Origin: Polytrichum commune
Lineage: Eukaryota > Streptophyta > Polytrichopsida > Polytrichales > Polytrichaceae
Reading direction: 5' to 3'
Length of the DNA: 64,000 nt
NCBI GenBank assembly: GCA_950295325.1
Contig: OX485808.1
Coordinates: 33,565,180 to 33,629,179 of the forward strand
Shown here: one piece after another, positions 25,901 to 37,895 of the stretch
Layout of the letters: every line of letters starts with the position of its first letter
Position numbering within the stretch: the first letter of the stretch is position 1
Notes under the pieces: model-generated
Databases searched by the model: none
What the model was told of the DNA's origin: nothing
What the model saw: only the letters and a program-made list of their open reading frames with translations
Position numbers and translations under genes: made by a program

Positions 25901-27176
25901 AAATCAGGGTTCATACTTTATTGTTTGAACATGCCATGCAAAGTGATGCATGAATTTTTTACGCTTGACATTCAATGTCAATTTGTTAACATTTTGCTAA
26001 TACGTCGATCGTTGCATGTCATCATACATTTGTGTAGCTTCTGTTTGAAAAACGCAACAAAGCAATTGGTCGTCGATGTCGAGGACAATGTTGTGTAGAG
26101 TTTCAAAGCCTTTGAAGTTGGTAGCACTTTCAGATTTAGCAAACGTCTTGATAGGTTGGATTTTGTCATTGATAGGTGGTTCTCCTTTAATTCGCATCAT
26201 TTCCAGAACTTCATCAACGTCCTCCAGCATAACAACATAATATTCTTCATTGTTGTGTCATCGTTATTTCAAAAAACCGCTCATTTCTTTTGGTTTGATG
26301 GAAATTTACAAAGCCTCTATGGTCTACATAACATCTAAAGTACGCACCTACCAACTAAGTGCGCACCAATGGTTCAAAGTGCATACTTAAGTGAGAGATT
26401 GCTTTACTTCAATTGTTTTTTGAGGCTCAAAAATCGAGACTTTGCCTCAATATTAGGACTTCCTGACATGAGTAGGATTTGAATCCCATGTGATCCGGGC
26501 TTATAATAGATACATGTTTGAAGATAGTCGAATTACCCAAGTTGCATATAAGGGCCGGTTCAAACGGGGTCTCTAATCCCAAGTCCCAATATAGAGGCAA
26601 AGTCCCAACTTTTGAGCCTCAAGTAACCATTAAAATATGGTTGATTAACATTAAAGTCATATCTTGATTACTTTATGCAAAAATATTCACAGGACTTGTG
26701 TTTAGAGTTGGGTCTAGCTTTTTGCTCGACCCAACTCTCAACACAAGTCCCAAGCCTCACCACCAGAAAGTGTTTCCATAAAGGCATCCATGCCATAGTT
26801 GGAACTTAGGACTTGGGACCCGTGTGAAGTAGTAAGTCCCAACTTCCATGCTCTCAACGGCTGCTATTACACGGATTGACCTCAAGTGACTTGGGACTTA
26901 TGACTTGGGACTTATGATTTGGGACTTAGGACTTGGGACCTTGTGTGACCGGCCCTAAGCATAGTTATGTATGGTATACATCCCTAGAAGGTTTTATTGG
27001 TTGTAACACCCTACCTATAGTTGTGGAATGATTTGAAGAGTGGTGAAATCTTGAATGTAGGGAAGCACACAATCTTTGCTCGGGTGACAAAGGGGATGGA
27101 CGTCTTGAAGCAAATGAACCGTCTTGAAGTTGATAAATATGACCGGTCATCCTTTAATTCCCTCATCAAGCACTAA
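22916..27176 (+). CDS. single-domain cyclophilin, PPIL1/CYP18-2-like peptidyl-prolyl isomerase
   Basis: Five exons with GT-AG introns and matching phases reconstruct a cyclophilin: 22916-23053, 23252-23347, 23932-23993, 24706-24842 and 27061-27176, predicting 182 aa. Visible blocks in order are [88 protein letters not shown] and KGMDV. Catalytic Arg (in FNRI, usually FHRI), Gln (VQ) and the GSQFF and W...H positions are kept, so isomerase activity is plausible. PPIL1-type cyclophilins work in the spliceosome. Oddities: one extra residue (Arg) inside the [12 protein letters not shown] loop, a divergent C-terminus, and a last intron of 2.2 kb filled with nested transposons. The exon-4 acceptor is a tandem AG; the second fits the frame. 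It could be a recently degenerating copy. Confidence 0.75.
24973..25536. repeat. MITE-like segment in cyclophilin intron 4
   Basis: The ends show related motifs (CACTACACCATTTATGG at the left and a GTGACACTAC-type motif at the right), and the interior carries the GGAGTTATGCAATG phrase found in other dispersed repeats of this window. It is non-coding. The boundaries are approximate. Confidence 0.3.
25541..26475. mobile_element. Harbinger-like MITE (GGGCCGGTT ends), split by a nested element
   Basis: The left part (25541-25830) is the inverted homolog of 26552-26955 and repeats the phrase CCCAAGTCCCAAGTCCCAA. It is interrupted at 25831 by another element and resumes at about 26402, with a decayed right end near 26475. 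It sits inside intron 4 of the cyclophilin gene. Confidence 0.5.
25831..26401. mobile_element. nested TIR element inside a MITE
   Basis: A 571-bp insertion with inverted ends (CAATAATCTCCCAATTAAGT at the left; CAATCTCTCACTTAAGTATG as the complement of the right end) and further inverted phrases resembling AAGTACGCACC. The repeated AAGTRCGCACC motifs recall Tc1/mariner-pogo termini. A clean target duplication is not visible. A short minus-strand frame inside (26230-25997) may be a transposase scrap but I do not recognise it. Confidence 0.45.
26552..26955. mobile_element. Harbinger-like MITE with TAA target duplication
   Basis: A 404-bp element with ends GGGCCGGTTCAAACGGGG and, inverted, GGGCCGGTCACACAAGG, flanked by TAA on both sides. 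It lies about 100 bp upstream of the last cyclophilin exon. Confidence 0.6.
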
Positions 27177-28732
27177 TGAATAGGCATCATGACATGAAGA
27201 TTTGATAACTCCTTTGGGAGGTTGCCAGTAATCTATCTATCTATGGTCTAAATGTAGTATTGGTAGGGTTTTACGAGCCCCACAATATTCTATGTAAATT
27301 AACATATCATGTGTCTATTTACCAAAAGTATGCCCAATACCACCAAAAATATATTATGGGTTGTGGATCACATTAATACGGGCATACAAAATTTACAAGC
27401 ATTTTCTATCTTCCTTGCTTCTTAAAATTGTTGCTTTGGTGGGGTAGGCCCTTGGAGCACATCAAGCTCACACGTACGCTTGTGATTGAAAGAGCAAGTC
27501 ATCGGATATGGCGTCCTCATGCGGTAAATCCCCACCCTTGACCCCACCTCAATCACTGTTATTGCATTATAATATTATGTTACAAATATAGAATCTAACA
27601 TTGAAAAATGCCAACAGTCCACATTGGGAAGTCCATCTTCATTCATGCTTGCTCTAATAGGAGTCGGCGTTTTTATCTATCTAGGCCCGTACTAAACTTC
27701 ATATCTCAATACAGTCAATTCAATTTGAGTAGGGTAGAATCTGAGCAATGAAATCTTGATATTGTCTTGAACACCTACATTTAAACTTAACCCAATGTAC
27801 TTTGTGAATCACATCTTTGTAGAGAGAGAGAGAGAGAGAATTTTGAAGGAAGATTATAATGTTAAAGAATTCAAGTATCAAGATAACATTATAGACTATT
27901 TATTAAAGTCAAGCTAATTGCAAATTTTCCTTCTTCCATATGTAACATGTCATTGTATATTATTACCTAGAAAATTGTTACTTAAGAAAAATAGATATAT
28001 TGTAACGTAATCACACTACACCACTAGATGCATCACACAATAAGTATGAGCATTATAGTCACACACTTGGATGTTTGTGATGTTATCACCACCTTACTTG
28101 TTGCATCTATTTTGCTTGATAGGAAAAATATGGATGCTTCAAATCCAAAGGCTCACAACTTGCACAAAAGGTGGATGAGGTAATCGATTATGGACTAAAC
28201 CATTTGTAGTTGCCACATATTACTAACATTCTTTAATTGCATTGGTTGATGCTCAACATGGAATTTTCAAAAATGTTTTGTCAATCTAAATCCGACATCA
28301 AGTGAGCGAAAGAGCTTGAGGACACTAAACCCAATCTTGTTGGAAAGGGAAGTTATCAAGTGCTTGGAACCTTCTCCACAATGATTCAATGAGTACTAGG
28401 TATTTAGAAATGGAATAGCAAATGTCTTCTCTTATATATATAGAGAGAGGGAAAGTATTGTGTATGAGCGTACCTCTCATTCATCCAACATAAAGGTTTT
28501 TAAGTAGTATGCAACTTGGAGGTTACATTTGGTTGTAGTTGGTTTGACACTAGAATCGGTTTAAATAAAGACCCCAAATTAATCTACTCGAAATCATTTG
28601 AGATGAATTGGCAACAACCCTATAGAGAATTAAGTCTTTATGTTGGATGGATGAGAGGTACGCTCGTATATGATAGTTCCCACCCTCCGCTTCTCTTGGT
28701 TGCATAATGCTATACCCTAGTATGTTATTGAA
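27177..28732. other. no gene recognised
   Basis: Only short frames are present. There is a GA run at about 27821-27839. Nothing else could be supported. Confidence 0.35.
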
Positions 28733-29236
28733 GGGCCACTTCACAAACAAGCCATGAGCCATGACCAAATTAGTTGTGAGAGCCCAAAAGAAAGTGTCCA
28801 AAGGCCATCCCAACACACCTCCAAACTCATGTAGTGTGGTCACAAACCCTCAAGTGTAGTGTGAAGTCACATGTGACTGGACCCTCAACCAAATGCTATT
28901 TCAACGAATTTTTATTCATGCAGGTCCTCACACATGATAAAATAAAATAAGTCAATGGTTGTGAGCATTCGGAGTGCCATGGTCTCCCAACTTTGTGTTA
29001 GGCCTACATCCAAGAAGTGGTTTTTGAATATAATCCAAGTGACCATGAAACATGATCCATTTGATGCCATGTAGGAAGGAATCCATGTAGACTTTACATC
29101 CATCTTACATTCACATACTCCGTTGGTCCCTCAAGCGTAGTGTGAAGAGAGCTTGGACCAACTCTGCCTTTTCCACCAATGAGAGTGCTTGAAGTGTAAT
29201 GGTCACGGGCTCTCAGTCTCCTGTGTAAAGTGGCCC
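28733..29236. mobile_element. Tourist/PIF-Harbinger-like MITE
   Basis: A 504-bp element strongly similar to 14017-14519 along its length, with ends GGGCCACTTCACAAAC and, inverted, GGGCCACTTTACACAGG. The flanking trinucleotides (GAA and CAA) no longer match, so the target duplication has decayed or the boundaries shifted slightly. Confidence 0.6.
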
Positions 29237-30337
29237 CAAGTGTTATGATTTCGGTTACCAAAGATTTCCATCGTGACAATGCTTTTTGGCCACAAGTATG
29301 TTATTCTATTAAAAAGTTTGCAAGGTATGGTGAATGTCAAAACCCTATGTGGAATCCTACATGGAATCCGGAAACTTATGTTTTGGCGAATGGGTGACAG
29401 GCTAGGAAACCTGAGAGTGGCATCAAAATCAAGAGGATGTCCGCACACGTGGTTTTGGAGACTCGACAAGGAGCGTGGTTTTGAGAATACAAATTTGGGG
29501 CTCGCACATTTTGAATGGACTTACCCGAGTCTATCAAGAATTCCTTTTTGTAATAATAATTCTAATAATCGCACACTTGTAAATGGAGCCCACCTCGAGA
29601 AAGGAAGGTGGTGACCTTCCCTTGAAGTTTGGTGAAATAAATGATCAAGGTAAGGAAGAACAAGTTCCCCATTCACGTCCGTGTATAGGAAAACACTGAT
29701 GCTATTTATATCAACTCTGACCTATGGGGATTGGAAGTGACTTAGTGATGGTGATTGTAATGAGCCAAAAGTTTGGCCTCTACCCTTAAGGGGTTAACTA
29801 TAGTTCACTCAAGTAAAAATCATAGTCTTACTCTAAGTATAAAGTAAAACCTATCTTATTACCTTGAATGCTAGATACATGGGAACTCACGATTGCTTGC
29901 AATGATCACATAACTTGCAATATTAAACAAGCATAACACAATCCTATTCATACGCAAGATTATACCAGGGTAAAACACTCTTGTGAGTATTCACTGGTGA
30001 CCTTGAACCACTGGCTGATAGTGGTGGAGACGTACGCATTTCCGAATGAAGTGGTTGATAGTTAGATTCCCGCTGTGAAATCTTCTCTCCACTTGACATG
30101 AAAAACTAGCTAGACAGGATGGAAGCCAAGAACCCACCCATTGCAAAGTAGGCAGTAAACCCCACCTTGCATCAAGAGGATTCTTGAGTAGGGTAGGACC
30201 AACGGGCTCAAATTCACGTCGGATTGCCTGACGTTGGTTATTTATTTGTTTATTTGTTTATGAGTATCCACTTGTTTTATTTTTTTTACATTTGTAAGTC
30301 GACTTAACTCTTCTTTATTCTCATCACAAGTGGACTA
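29237..30337. other. no gene recognised
   Basis: A + frame at 29273-29614 (113 codons) has no recognisable motif. No other gene signal is visible. Confidence 0.3.
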
Positions 30338-30342
30338 ATATG

Positions 30343-30740
30343 TGTTAAGATAATGGATAAGCACCTAGGCAACCTAGGTTAACCGTCATCTAGCATGGAA
30401 GCTAATCAGTATTAATTAGTCCCACATGGGCATTAGCCACCTTAAGTAAAGTGGCGGCCGCCGGTAGGAGGCCGTGCACACAGGTCCAAGGTATCTCAAC
30501 TTATGAGCAAACAATTAGTTAAGGGCCTCGGTCTTGGTGTAGGAGACCGAGGCCGAGCTAGAATATTCCCACCGAGGTAGCTAGTCCACGGTGTAACCAG
30601 GTGCCGACACTTGGACCTAGTCCAAGTGTCGAGCCAGATTGTATATAAGGGCAGTTCCCCCCTTAATCAAGATAGTTCAAGAGTTTGAGTTAGCACCGTT
30701 ACTCTGTTTCATTATGCACCTGGTTTCCTCACTCTTAACA
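30343..30740. mobile_element. solo LTR with ATATG target duplication
   Basis: A 398-bp sequence that starts TGTTAAGA and ends TCTTAACA (perfect terminal inverted repeat, TG...CA). It is flanked on both sides by the 5-bp duplication ATATG (30338-30342 and 30741-30745). A TATA-like TGTATATAAGG lies at about 30638. There is no internal region: this is a solo LTR left by recombination, and the intact duplication suggests a moderate age. Family unassigned. Confidence 0.75.
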
Positions 30741-30745
30741 ATATG

Positions 30746-32537
30746 TACAAGCGGACTCTGTACCTTTTACTCCCTAGAGTGTAATTGTGTGTGCAATGCG
30801 GGTAAAAAGTAAAAGAATTTCAAGGTTCAGATGTTACATAGGTTTCTGCAGTGCCTAAAAAGGTTTACTGATCGATCCATTAGTAAGATGGACATGATTG
30901 ATTTCACTCACTCACTTAATGCCCTAATTAGTGTACCAATTTACGAAATTAAGTGCGGAAAATTAACTACCATGTGCAATTGGTTGTATTTATTTACATA
31001 GAACGTTCAAGGCACGAATGCGGGTGTGCTAACTAAACATCAAAGGAGTTGCCGTTGAACTGTGATCAAAGTGATCCAAATGCCTGCAAATGGATGGAAT
31101 CCTTGTGCTAAATTAACTAAATTAACTATAGTTATTTTGGTAGTTGTCCAAGGTTTGAATGGTTTCAAAAGTGGGTTTGCACCTTAACTTCTTGGAACCA
31201 AGTGAATATTTGCTCCATAGTTGTGCAACTATGCCCTAAATTGATTTGATCACTTATGACATACACATGATCAAAATTTGAGTAACTATCTAGTATTTGT
31301 GTTCAAACTCCAGTTAAGATCTCAAATTAGTTAGACGCATGTAAGATAAATTCGATCGCACAAGGTACACATTATACCGTACTTACAAGGAGGTTGTTCC
31401 ACCTTGAGGAAAGATGGTGTTGAAACAAAACTCCACCCACATTTAACACCCTAAACTCTTGCACTATAAGTGCATGTTGGACTAGAGAGCCAATGAGAGG
31501 AGAGTGGATGACGACTTGTGGGAGTGCCAAGTCATTCACCCACTCAAGATGGGTTATCAGTCATAACCAATGAACTCGTGGTCAATGTATGTGAATTATG
31601 CATGATTTTTTTGCATTCATGGATGAAAAAATATGACGAGTTTTGATGACACTTTGGACTCTTCTTGGACGAGCGACCGGCTATGATTATGGGAGTGCAC
31701 ACCACCTTAACATTAGACTCCAATGTCAAATGTAAGGCATCTACCCAATAAATATTTGAATCCTTTTCACTTTTGCAAACATAACCTAAATAAGACATCC
31801 TTTTGTGCGATGGAATTCCTTTGAATTGCTAACGAGAAATATTGAAAACCTCATCAACCTATAGACTATGGATGACTTGGTGGTGGTGATGAGGCCATCG
31901 TCCCACTATTCCCATTGTTCTTCCCTAAGAACTGAAATGTTTCCAAAGAGAAATAGAGTCACATGTAAAAGATTCTTCCCAAAAACATACATGTGACCCA
32001 AAAAAGAAGGAAAAAGGTGGAAAGGTGGGGGGCAAGTTACAAGTGCAAAAGGCAGGTATGGTGGAGGAAACGTGGAGAGGTGGCAGGCGTGGAGCAAAGG
32101 TGGCGGACATGACATGGGTGGGATTGATGGGACATGGGTGGGACTGATGGGACATGGGGGCATATGGTTGCACGGGCTTGCAGGTGTTGGGTGCCCAAAC
32201 ATTCATTCGTATGCACGGGTCTAATGGGCTAGGGTGGCACATGCCCACACAACGAGGGATTCATGGTGTCTATGTACTAAACTCATCCATTGTGGAGGGG
32301 AAAATGCATTGAATTACAATATAGCTTGAAAATGTCTATTGTAAGACGAGTTGACTTCAATAATGCAATTAGAGACCCAAATTAGTTTAGTGGACTCTAG
32401 TTGGAAGGAATCGGCTCTCAACCTTATAGGGGACCTTTTAAAAAAACAAAACTAGAACCCCTTCATCCTTGATGGATGAGTTTACATAGATGCCATGAAT
32501 CCCGAGTGTCTCCAAACTACAATGATTCTCCCAATGC
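30746..32537. other. no gene recognised
   Basis: Low-complexity, AT-rich DNA with a G-rich block (about 31995-32180) of GGGACATGGGTGG-like repeats that open frames on the minus strand. These frames look like repeat artefacts. Confidence 0.3.
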
Positions 32538-32715
32538 GTGTTACTGTTCAGAGTTACACAATGCAAGAATGTCTTTCTCAGTACCTCAATTTCTACTGAT
32601 GGAAGTTCAATACATTGTTTGGACATTATAGAACATATATAAATGACTTTGCTTGGTAAAATATTACATTCTCATTAGATAGTTACAGAAGCGCGTAATT
32701 CGTCCGGCACAGTCA
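32538..32715. repeat. dispersed repeat, copy of 6209-6385
   Basis: It is homologous to 6209-6385 with scattered substitutions; the shared core is TTGCTTGGTAAAATATTACA. It is non-coding and borders the decayed hAT element. Confidence 0.45.
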
Positions 32716-32879
32716 TAGTCTCTGCAAAATCACAACAATCTTAGTTGAAGGTAGAGCCCAACATTTTCCTTTAAATTGCATCCATACCCAGACCATACCC
32801 ATCAGCAACGACCTATGCCCACCCATGCTATTCAAATTGCACCCATGTATTAAAAATTTGTATAATGTGTATTACCCGC

Positions 32880-34971
32880 CTACACCAAGTCTTGGTTGGA
32901 TCGGACAAATAAAAGGTCGTTCACTATCGCTGGCTTCAGCCCGGAGCGCTTCTTGGTTAGCGTATTCCTTGCATCCGAGAAGTTTGACTCCGATTTGGAG
33001 TTGGATGCAGGGATGCACAAAACCGAACGCGCCACGCGCGATATGATGAGGAATGTGGGGCTCCTTTCAGCTTCCATCACAAGAGAATACTGAATTTAGC
33101 AGTGGTATCCCGATTCATTGGCAATGCTAAGCTCACCGCTGCAATGATCTCATTTTTTTCGAGATTAGTGACCTTGTATGTCTCATACATACTGAATTCA
33201 AGCTCAATACGTGTGTTGAAGTTGCTAACAATTACGATCTTAGCCCCATTGTTGTGAATCTCTTCTAACTCATCCTCAAACTCATCATACATAGACATCG
33301 TGTCATCATTACAACGCTTCTTTTGTGGTGGGGCCGGTGCATCATCTTTCTCGTGATCCAAATTAGCTAAAACTTTCCCTGTGCCAATGGAACGCATAAG
33401 CTTCCTTAGTTTTGCTTTCGCCTTAGTAACTAAAGCGTTGGGAACCTCCATCTTGTGCATATGGTTCTTCATAATGGGATCCAGAAGTGTTGCTACGACA
33501 TGGAGCACGTTGAGCTCCATCTTCTCTTGCACTTGTGGTGTCAAGAGGCACTTACAAGCTATGATAGAAGGGGAGTCTTTGCTCGTCCTGACGGTACCAT
33601 CGTCATTAATCACATCGTTCATAACATGTTTTAGATGCTTCAACAGTTGAAATCGCCAAAATACAACCTTGTGTAGTGTCGGCTCTTTGAATTGTTTGAG
33701 ATCCAGAGTTGCTTTTTGAAATGGTGCCAACAAATCAATTAGGTGTTTCAAATATGTCTCTGAGATTGAGGCAACTTTCCGCAGTGCATCCTTCTGCTTC
33801 AGTAGATCGATCACCTCAATTAGCATTTCAAAAACACTAAGCAAACAATGGTATAGCGAGTTCCATCTGTTTGCATTCTCTTGTTTCAGCGTCTTCGACA
33901 ACTTTGATTGAAGATTTGACTTTTTTAAGTATGCGATCAAACTCTTAAGGTGTCTATGAGAGCGTATAGGGCCGCCATGTTGGGCTCATCAAGGTATCGG
34001 TAAAAAAACTTGCTCTTCTTACCATCGACTTGTTTCGTAGTCTTGTTGAACATGTAGGTAAGACAATTCGCGATTTTATGATCAATGCACCCTAACAAGT
34101 CAAACTCGCTTGAAATGCCATCTTTGGCGACGATGTTTGATCCACAATCCGCCACAACAGTGATTTTATCGAACACCAAATCCTTGATACCGAAGATGTC
34201 CAGAGCTTCCTTGAACTCGTCGAAAACCATAACGGCGGTGTGGCTCTCATCGCGAACAGGCTTCACATACAATGTTCGATCAAATAGAGCAAACTCTTCA
34301 TCGATGTAATGCGCCGTGACAGATATATAAGCTACCTTCTTGATACTGTCCATCCAAAGATCAAGGGTGCTTGCCATGGATACGTCAGTAGCAATGTGTT
34401 CTTGAAGACGCTTTGCCACTATAGCGCGCCCCGCCGTCGCGCGAGTCTCTGTATTGCATCTGGCGGTAATTGGTTGACACAACATGTCATCAACCATGAG
34501 TCGATTATTGCTTGCAACACCGATGTTCAAAGCTGTTTGAACAAGCCCTTTCAAAACCTATCCGGCTATCGATTCAAATGGTCGGAGGTCAATCGCGCAG
34601 AAGTTGGCAGCCACAAGCGTCATCGTCTTCTTATCATGTGTGGTGGGGAAGCCCTTTGTTGCAAATACGTTCATTGCTCCACTCCCCAATCTTTTAGCAT
34701 TAGGACACTTATGATCACTCATGGTGCTGGTACCCGTGGTTTTCTTGAACGTGTATACTTTCTTGCAGCTGAAGCACATTGCGTACTCGCAGTCCTTACC
34801 ATGTTGCTGCATGATGCCAAATTTTTTCCAAAGAGCAAAATTCAGACCAACATGGTTCTTGCGCAGCGAAAATACACGATTGGCGTCATTCGGCGATGTC
34901 TTCTTTAGTTCCTTCTCGATCACTTGTGCATTTAGCGAACTAGAGCTAGATGCCACCATCTCAATAAGCAC
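32880..34971 (-). mobile_element. hAT superfamily transposon, transposase gene decayed
   Basis: On the minus strand the parts appear in normal order. A BED-type zinc finger (CFSCKKVY ... HKCPNAKRL) is at about 34850-34680. The hAT catalytic core follows (TLDLWMDSIKK, VVADCGSNIVA, CIDHKIANCL) at about 34470-34060, then the helical insertion region. The C-terminal hAT dimerisation block (VLCIPASNSKSESNFS, NTLTKKRSGL, NDLLFVRSNQ) is at about 33050-32890. The frame is broken by one in-frame stop (after the zinc finger region) and two frameshifts (near 33940 and 33080), so it encodes no full transposase. Hybrid families could be Ac- or ZBED-like. I could not find its terminal inverted repeats or 8-bp duplication. 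Confidence 0.85.
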
Positions 34972-36051
34972 TAGTCACTCACTTGTGGGCGCTAAATTTG
35001 TGCTTTGCCTCGATGAGATTTTCCCTAATTCCTGTTCAAATAAAGTTTTCCCACAGTGCACATGATGAGTCAGACAGGTCTTTTTATGCGAAGACGGACC
35101 GCCATTTCTACTGACACACTCATGGCCAAGTGTCTGATGAATTGAGCGCAGAATGCACGGCTAACTTATTAAAGCTATTAACTTATTAATGCACGGCTAA
35201 CTTATTATCCAGTTTCCAATGTAAGTCAATCGTGGACATATCAATTCACTCAAAAAGTGAGTTGAAAGAATCTTCAAGAATTTGTATAAAGACTGGAGTA
35301 GTCTCAGATTCTCATCATACATTGCCAAGCATGTATGTATCCGCCATTGAACATGTGACCTAGTCATCAACATTGAACAAACGGCTTAGTCATCAACATT
35401 CTATGATGATCTCTTTCCTCACTGAGTTCAAATTACATGCTGATTGATGAGTAGATGTACATACCTAGTACCGATCTGCGAGATTTGGAGGAGACGAGAT
35501 TGATGAAGGTAGACTCAATTTGTGGTGCTTCATCTTCTTTGTTTTACTGTCAATCATGAGTTCTCACTGAACAGACATTGGAATTGAGGATTGACATCTC
35601 TGGTTTTGATCTATTATCAAAATACAACTTCAAGAATATGAAATTTTGGTACACCAAGTTCGTCATTGGCCTGTCTGTCAATTTGCCTAAATTCAAGCAA
35701 TCTTCCAACACGAAGAGAAAGAGGCAGCGTCACATTAATTATACTATCTCTTACAAGAATTTGCACATCACAGACATCTGAGAGTCGATTGTCGCCCTAC
35801 ATGACTGAGAATGCCCAGATTAATGGGCACCTGAAAATCACAACATTCCTAGACAAGTTTTTGATGACAAGAGTAAACTGTAGAGAAATGCAAAAGGAAG
35901 GATTCATGTTGCAGAAGTATCACACATCAAAACATAAAATGGGGGTTTGCGGGAGGGATTTAAGAACCAGAGCCCTACATCTCTTCATCTTCTTTGTTTT
36001 GTCGACGCAACACACTGGTGAAATTACATGCTGATTGATGAGTAGATGTAC
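34972..36051. other. no gene recognised; duplicated phrase
   Basis: The phrase ATGCTGATTGATGAGTAGAT occurs at about 35434 and again at about 36029, and a nearby block containing TTCATCTTCTTTGTTTT is also duplicated, suggesting an old segmental duplication of about 600 bp. A + frame at 35578-35781 (67 codons) has a basic C-terminus but no recognisable domain. Confidence 0.35.
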
Positions 36052-36055
36052 ATTC

Positions 36056-36442
36056 AACACGATATTCAATATTTTGAGAGAGTGGGATCCTTTCAAAATA
36101 ATATTGCCCATTTGGACCCCTAAAAGTCATGTTAGGTTGATAAATACTAGATTATACTTCAGACGTGTAGTTTCCATTAAAATGAGAGTATGTTAAGTTG
36201 AGAAATCGACTCATTTAGGTTGAGTCAACCTAAATGAGGACAATATTTTGTCAATTTAGGTTGAGTCGACCTAAATGAGGACATTATGTTGTCAATTTAG
36301 GTTGAGTCGACCTAAATGAGGACCTAAATTTTTACTTGTACTCTACAACTTTCCAGTGGTTTTCATTTCATTCTTGGATTAATAGTTTGCTTTATGTACT
36401 CTCAATTCACTGGAAAACTCTCATTTTAATGAATATCGTGTT
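36056..36442. mobile_element. 387-bp MITE related to the giant element, ATTC target duplication
   Basis: The ends AACACGATATTCAATATTTT and, inverted, AACACGATATTCATTAAAAT match the AACACTATATTC termini of the 38448-55289 element except for one base in the first 12. It is flanked by ATTC on both sides (36052-36055 and 36443-36446), again a 4-bp duplication. Inside, at about 36205-36320, are three copies of a repeat of about 48 bp, each carrying a palindrome (TTTAGGTTGA, one base, TCAACCTAAA in the first copy; inner bases vary in the others). No transposase is present; presumably it is mobilised by relatives such as the one in this window. Confidence 0.75.
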
Positions 36443-36446
36443 ATTC

Positions 36447-37630
36447 ACCGTGTGCTCTAATGTGGCGATCACAACACCCCTACACCGCTGCATCCAACAA
36501 AGAAAGAGAACCTTAGACCAATATATGTAGCAGTCGCTACTTCGTCTGAATTCAGGGGCTAATACTTTGAAAAGTGCAAGTGTCCGCAAGGCTGGCTCTG
36601 GCACATGCATTTTCAAGCTACAAGAAAAATTAATAGTGGAAATTTCAGAAAAATTTAAGGTACTGCAAGAATCATCTTAACTCGAAAAGTATTGAACTTT
36701 GAGGATCAGTGGAGCCATGAGCAAGGGTGTATTGGAGGAAAGTGATAAAATCTCTGTTAACTTAGGTAGAAAACCATGTACGTGAATTCAGATGATCGAA
36801 TTAGGCAACTTCAGAATTCTTCAAAACACCAGAACTTCAGAATCTCAGAACTCCAAGTTCTTGACGAGGCCGTCATCTTACCTCTCTCATCTGCATTCTA
36901 GTGCAAGAATTAAGAGGTAAAATGGGGAGGGATTGCATACCTGTATAGGTCAATGAGGTTGAGGTCCAACTCCAATGAGCGAAGTAAGATACAGATTCAA
37001 GACCTTATTTGGAGCAGTGATCGGGGAGAGGTTTGGTTGTAACCGGTTGAGATCCTAGTGTTTGCAAGTCTAACCGGTTACTTGTTGACATCCTCTGGGT
37101 TTCCTTTATTGAATCGGGGTATATTCTATAAATTCCTCTAAAATGATCGGTAATTTTCCAGCAGTCTTCAACTTCAACGTTTGGAGCACAACATATTACA
37201 AACATGCCAGACAACCGTCATCATTGTGCACAATATTAAAGAGACGTTCTGTCCGCCGATCCTGCATGTCAATATTTCATCAGATTCTCAAAATGCGACA
37301 AGCTGTTGCGCTCAAGAATGCAAGTTATGAGTAATTTGTGAAAATTTGCGGAGAATTATGACCAAAGGTCCCACGATTCCAAATGAGCAAAGACATATAT
37401 GGATTCAAGCCTGATTCGAGAACTCATGTTTGTGGAATTGAATCAATCGCTCATGGAGTTGAGACCTCATTCTTGGACTACTCACTAGGTGCGAAAGATG
37501 GATTGGGTGTTCAGGGAACTTGTGATTCCATCATCTCACTGTCTGAAATGCAACAAAACACAACACTTACAAAGTGGCCGTTGAGATCGCCGGTCTTGGG
37601 GGGGGGGGCAGTGTGTTAAAAAGTTAAGGA
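36447..37630. other. no gene; one LTR-like fragment
   Basis: About 37014-37180 repeats the LTR-like sequence seen at 266-490 and 2350-2572 (shared phrase AATTCCTCTAAAATGATCGG). A G run lies at about 37599-37608. No gene is recognised. Confidence 0.35.
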
Positions 37631-37895
37631 TATAGGTGCGAACAACCACTATTTTATAGGGGGGTATTACTTTCAATTTTTTTTTTCACATGCTATCATT
37701 ATGCAAATTTCTACTTTGGGTTAATAGAAAAATGGCTTGCATTACTTATAATTCCAAATTACCTATTATTCCATACCCTATAGTACTTTAAAGATGTCCA
37801 GTGCCATTTTTTATACCCTATATTACTCTTAAGTCCATTTATAATTATTTGCCCCCATGTTTTTAAAATACCCTATCATTTGTTCGCACGTATAT
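37631..37895. mobile_element. small MITE-like inverted-repeat element
   Basis: About 265 bp bounded by TATAGGTGCGAACAA and its near complement TTGTTCGCACGTATA. The interior is AT-rich and non-coding. The target duplication is not clear, so the superfamily is not assigned. Confidence 0.45.

Noticed and set aside
31906-32248. Pro/His/Cys-rich minus-strand frames of about 100 codons
   Set aside because: They arise from short GGGACATGGGTGG-type repeats and have no conserved motif.
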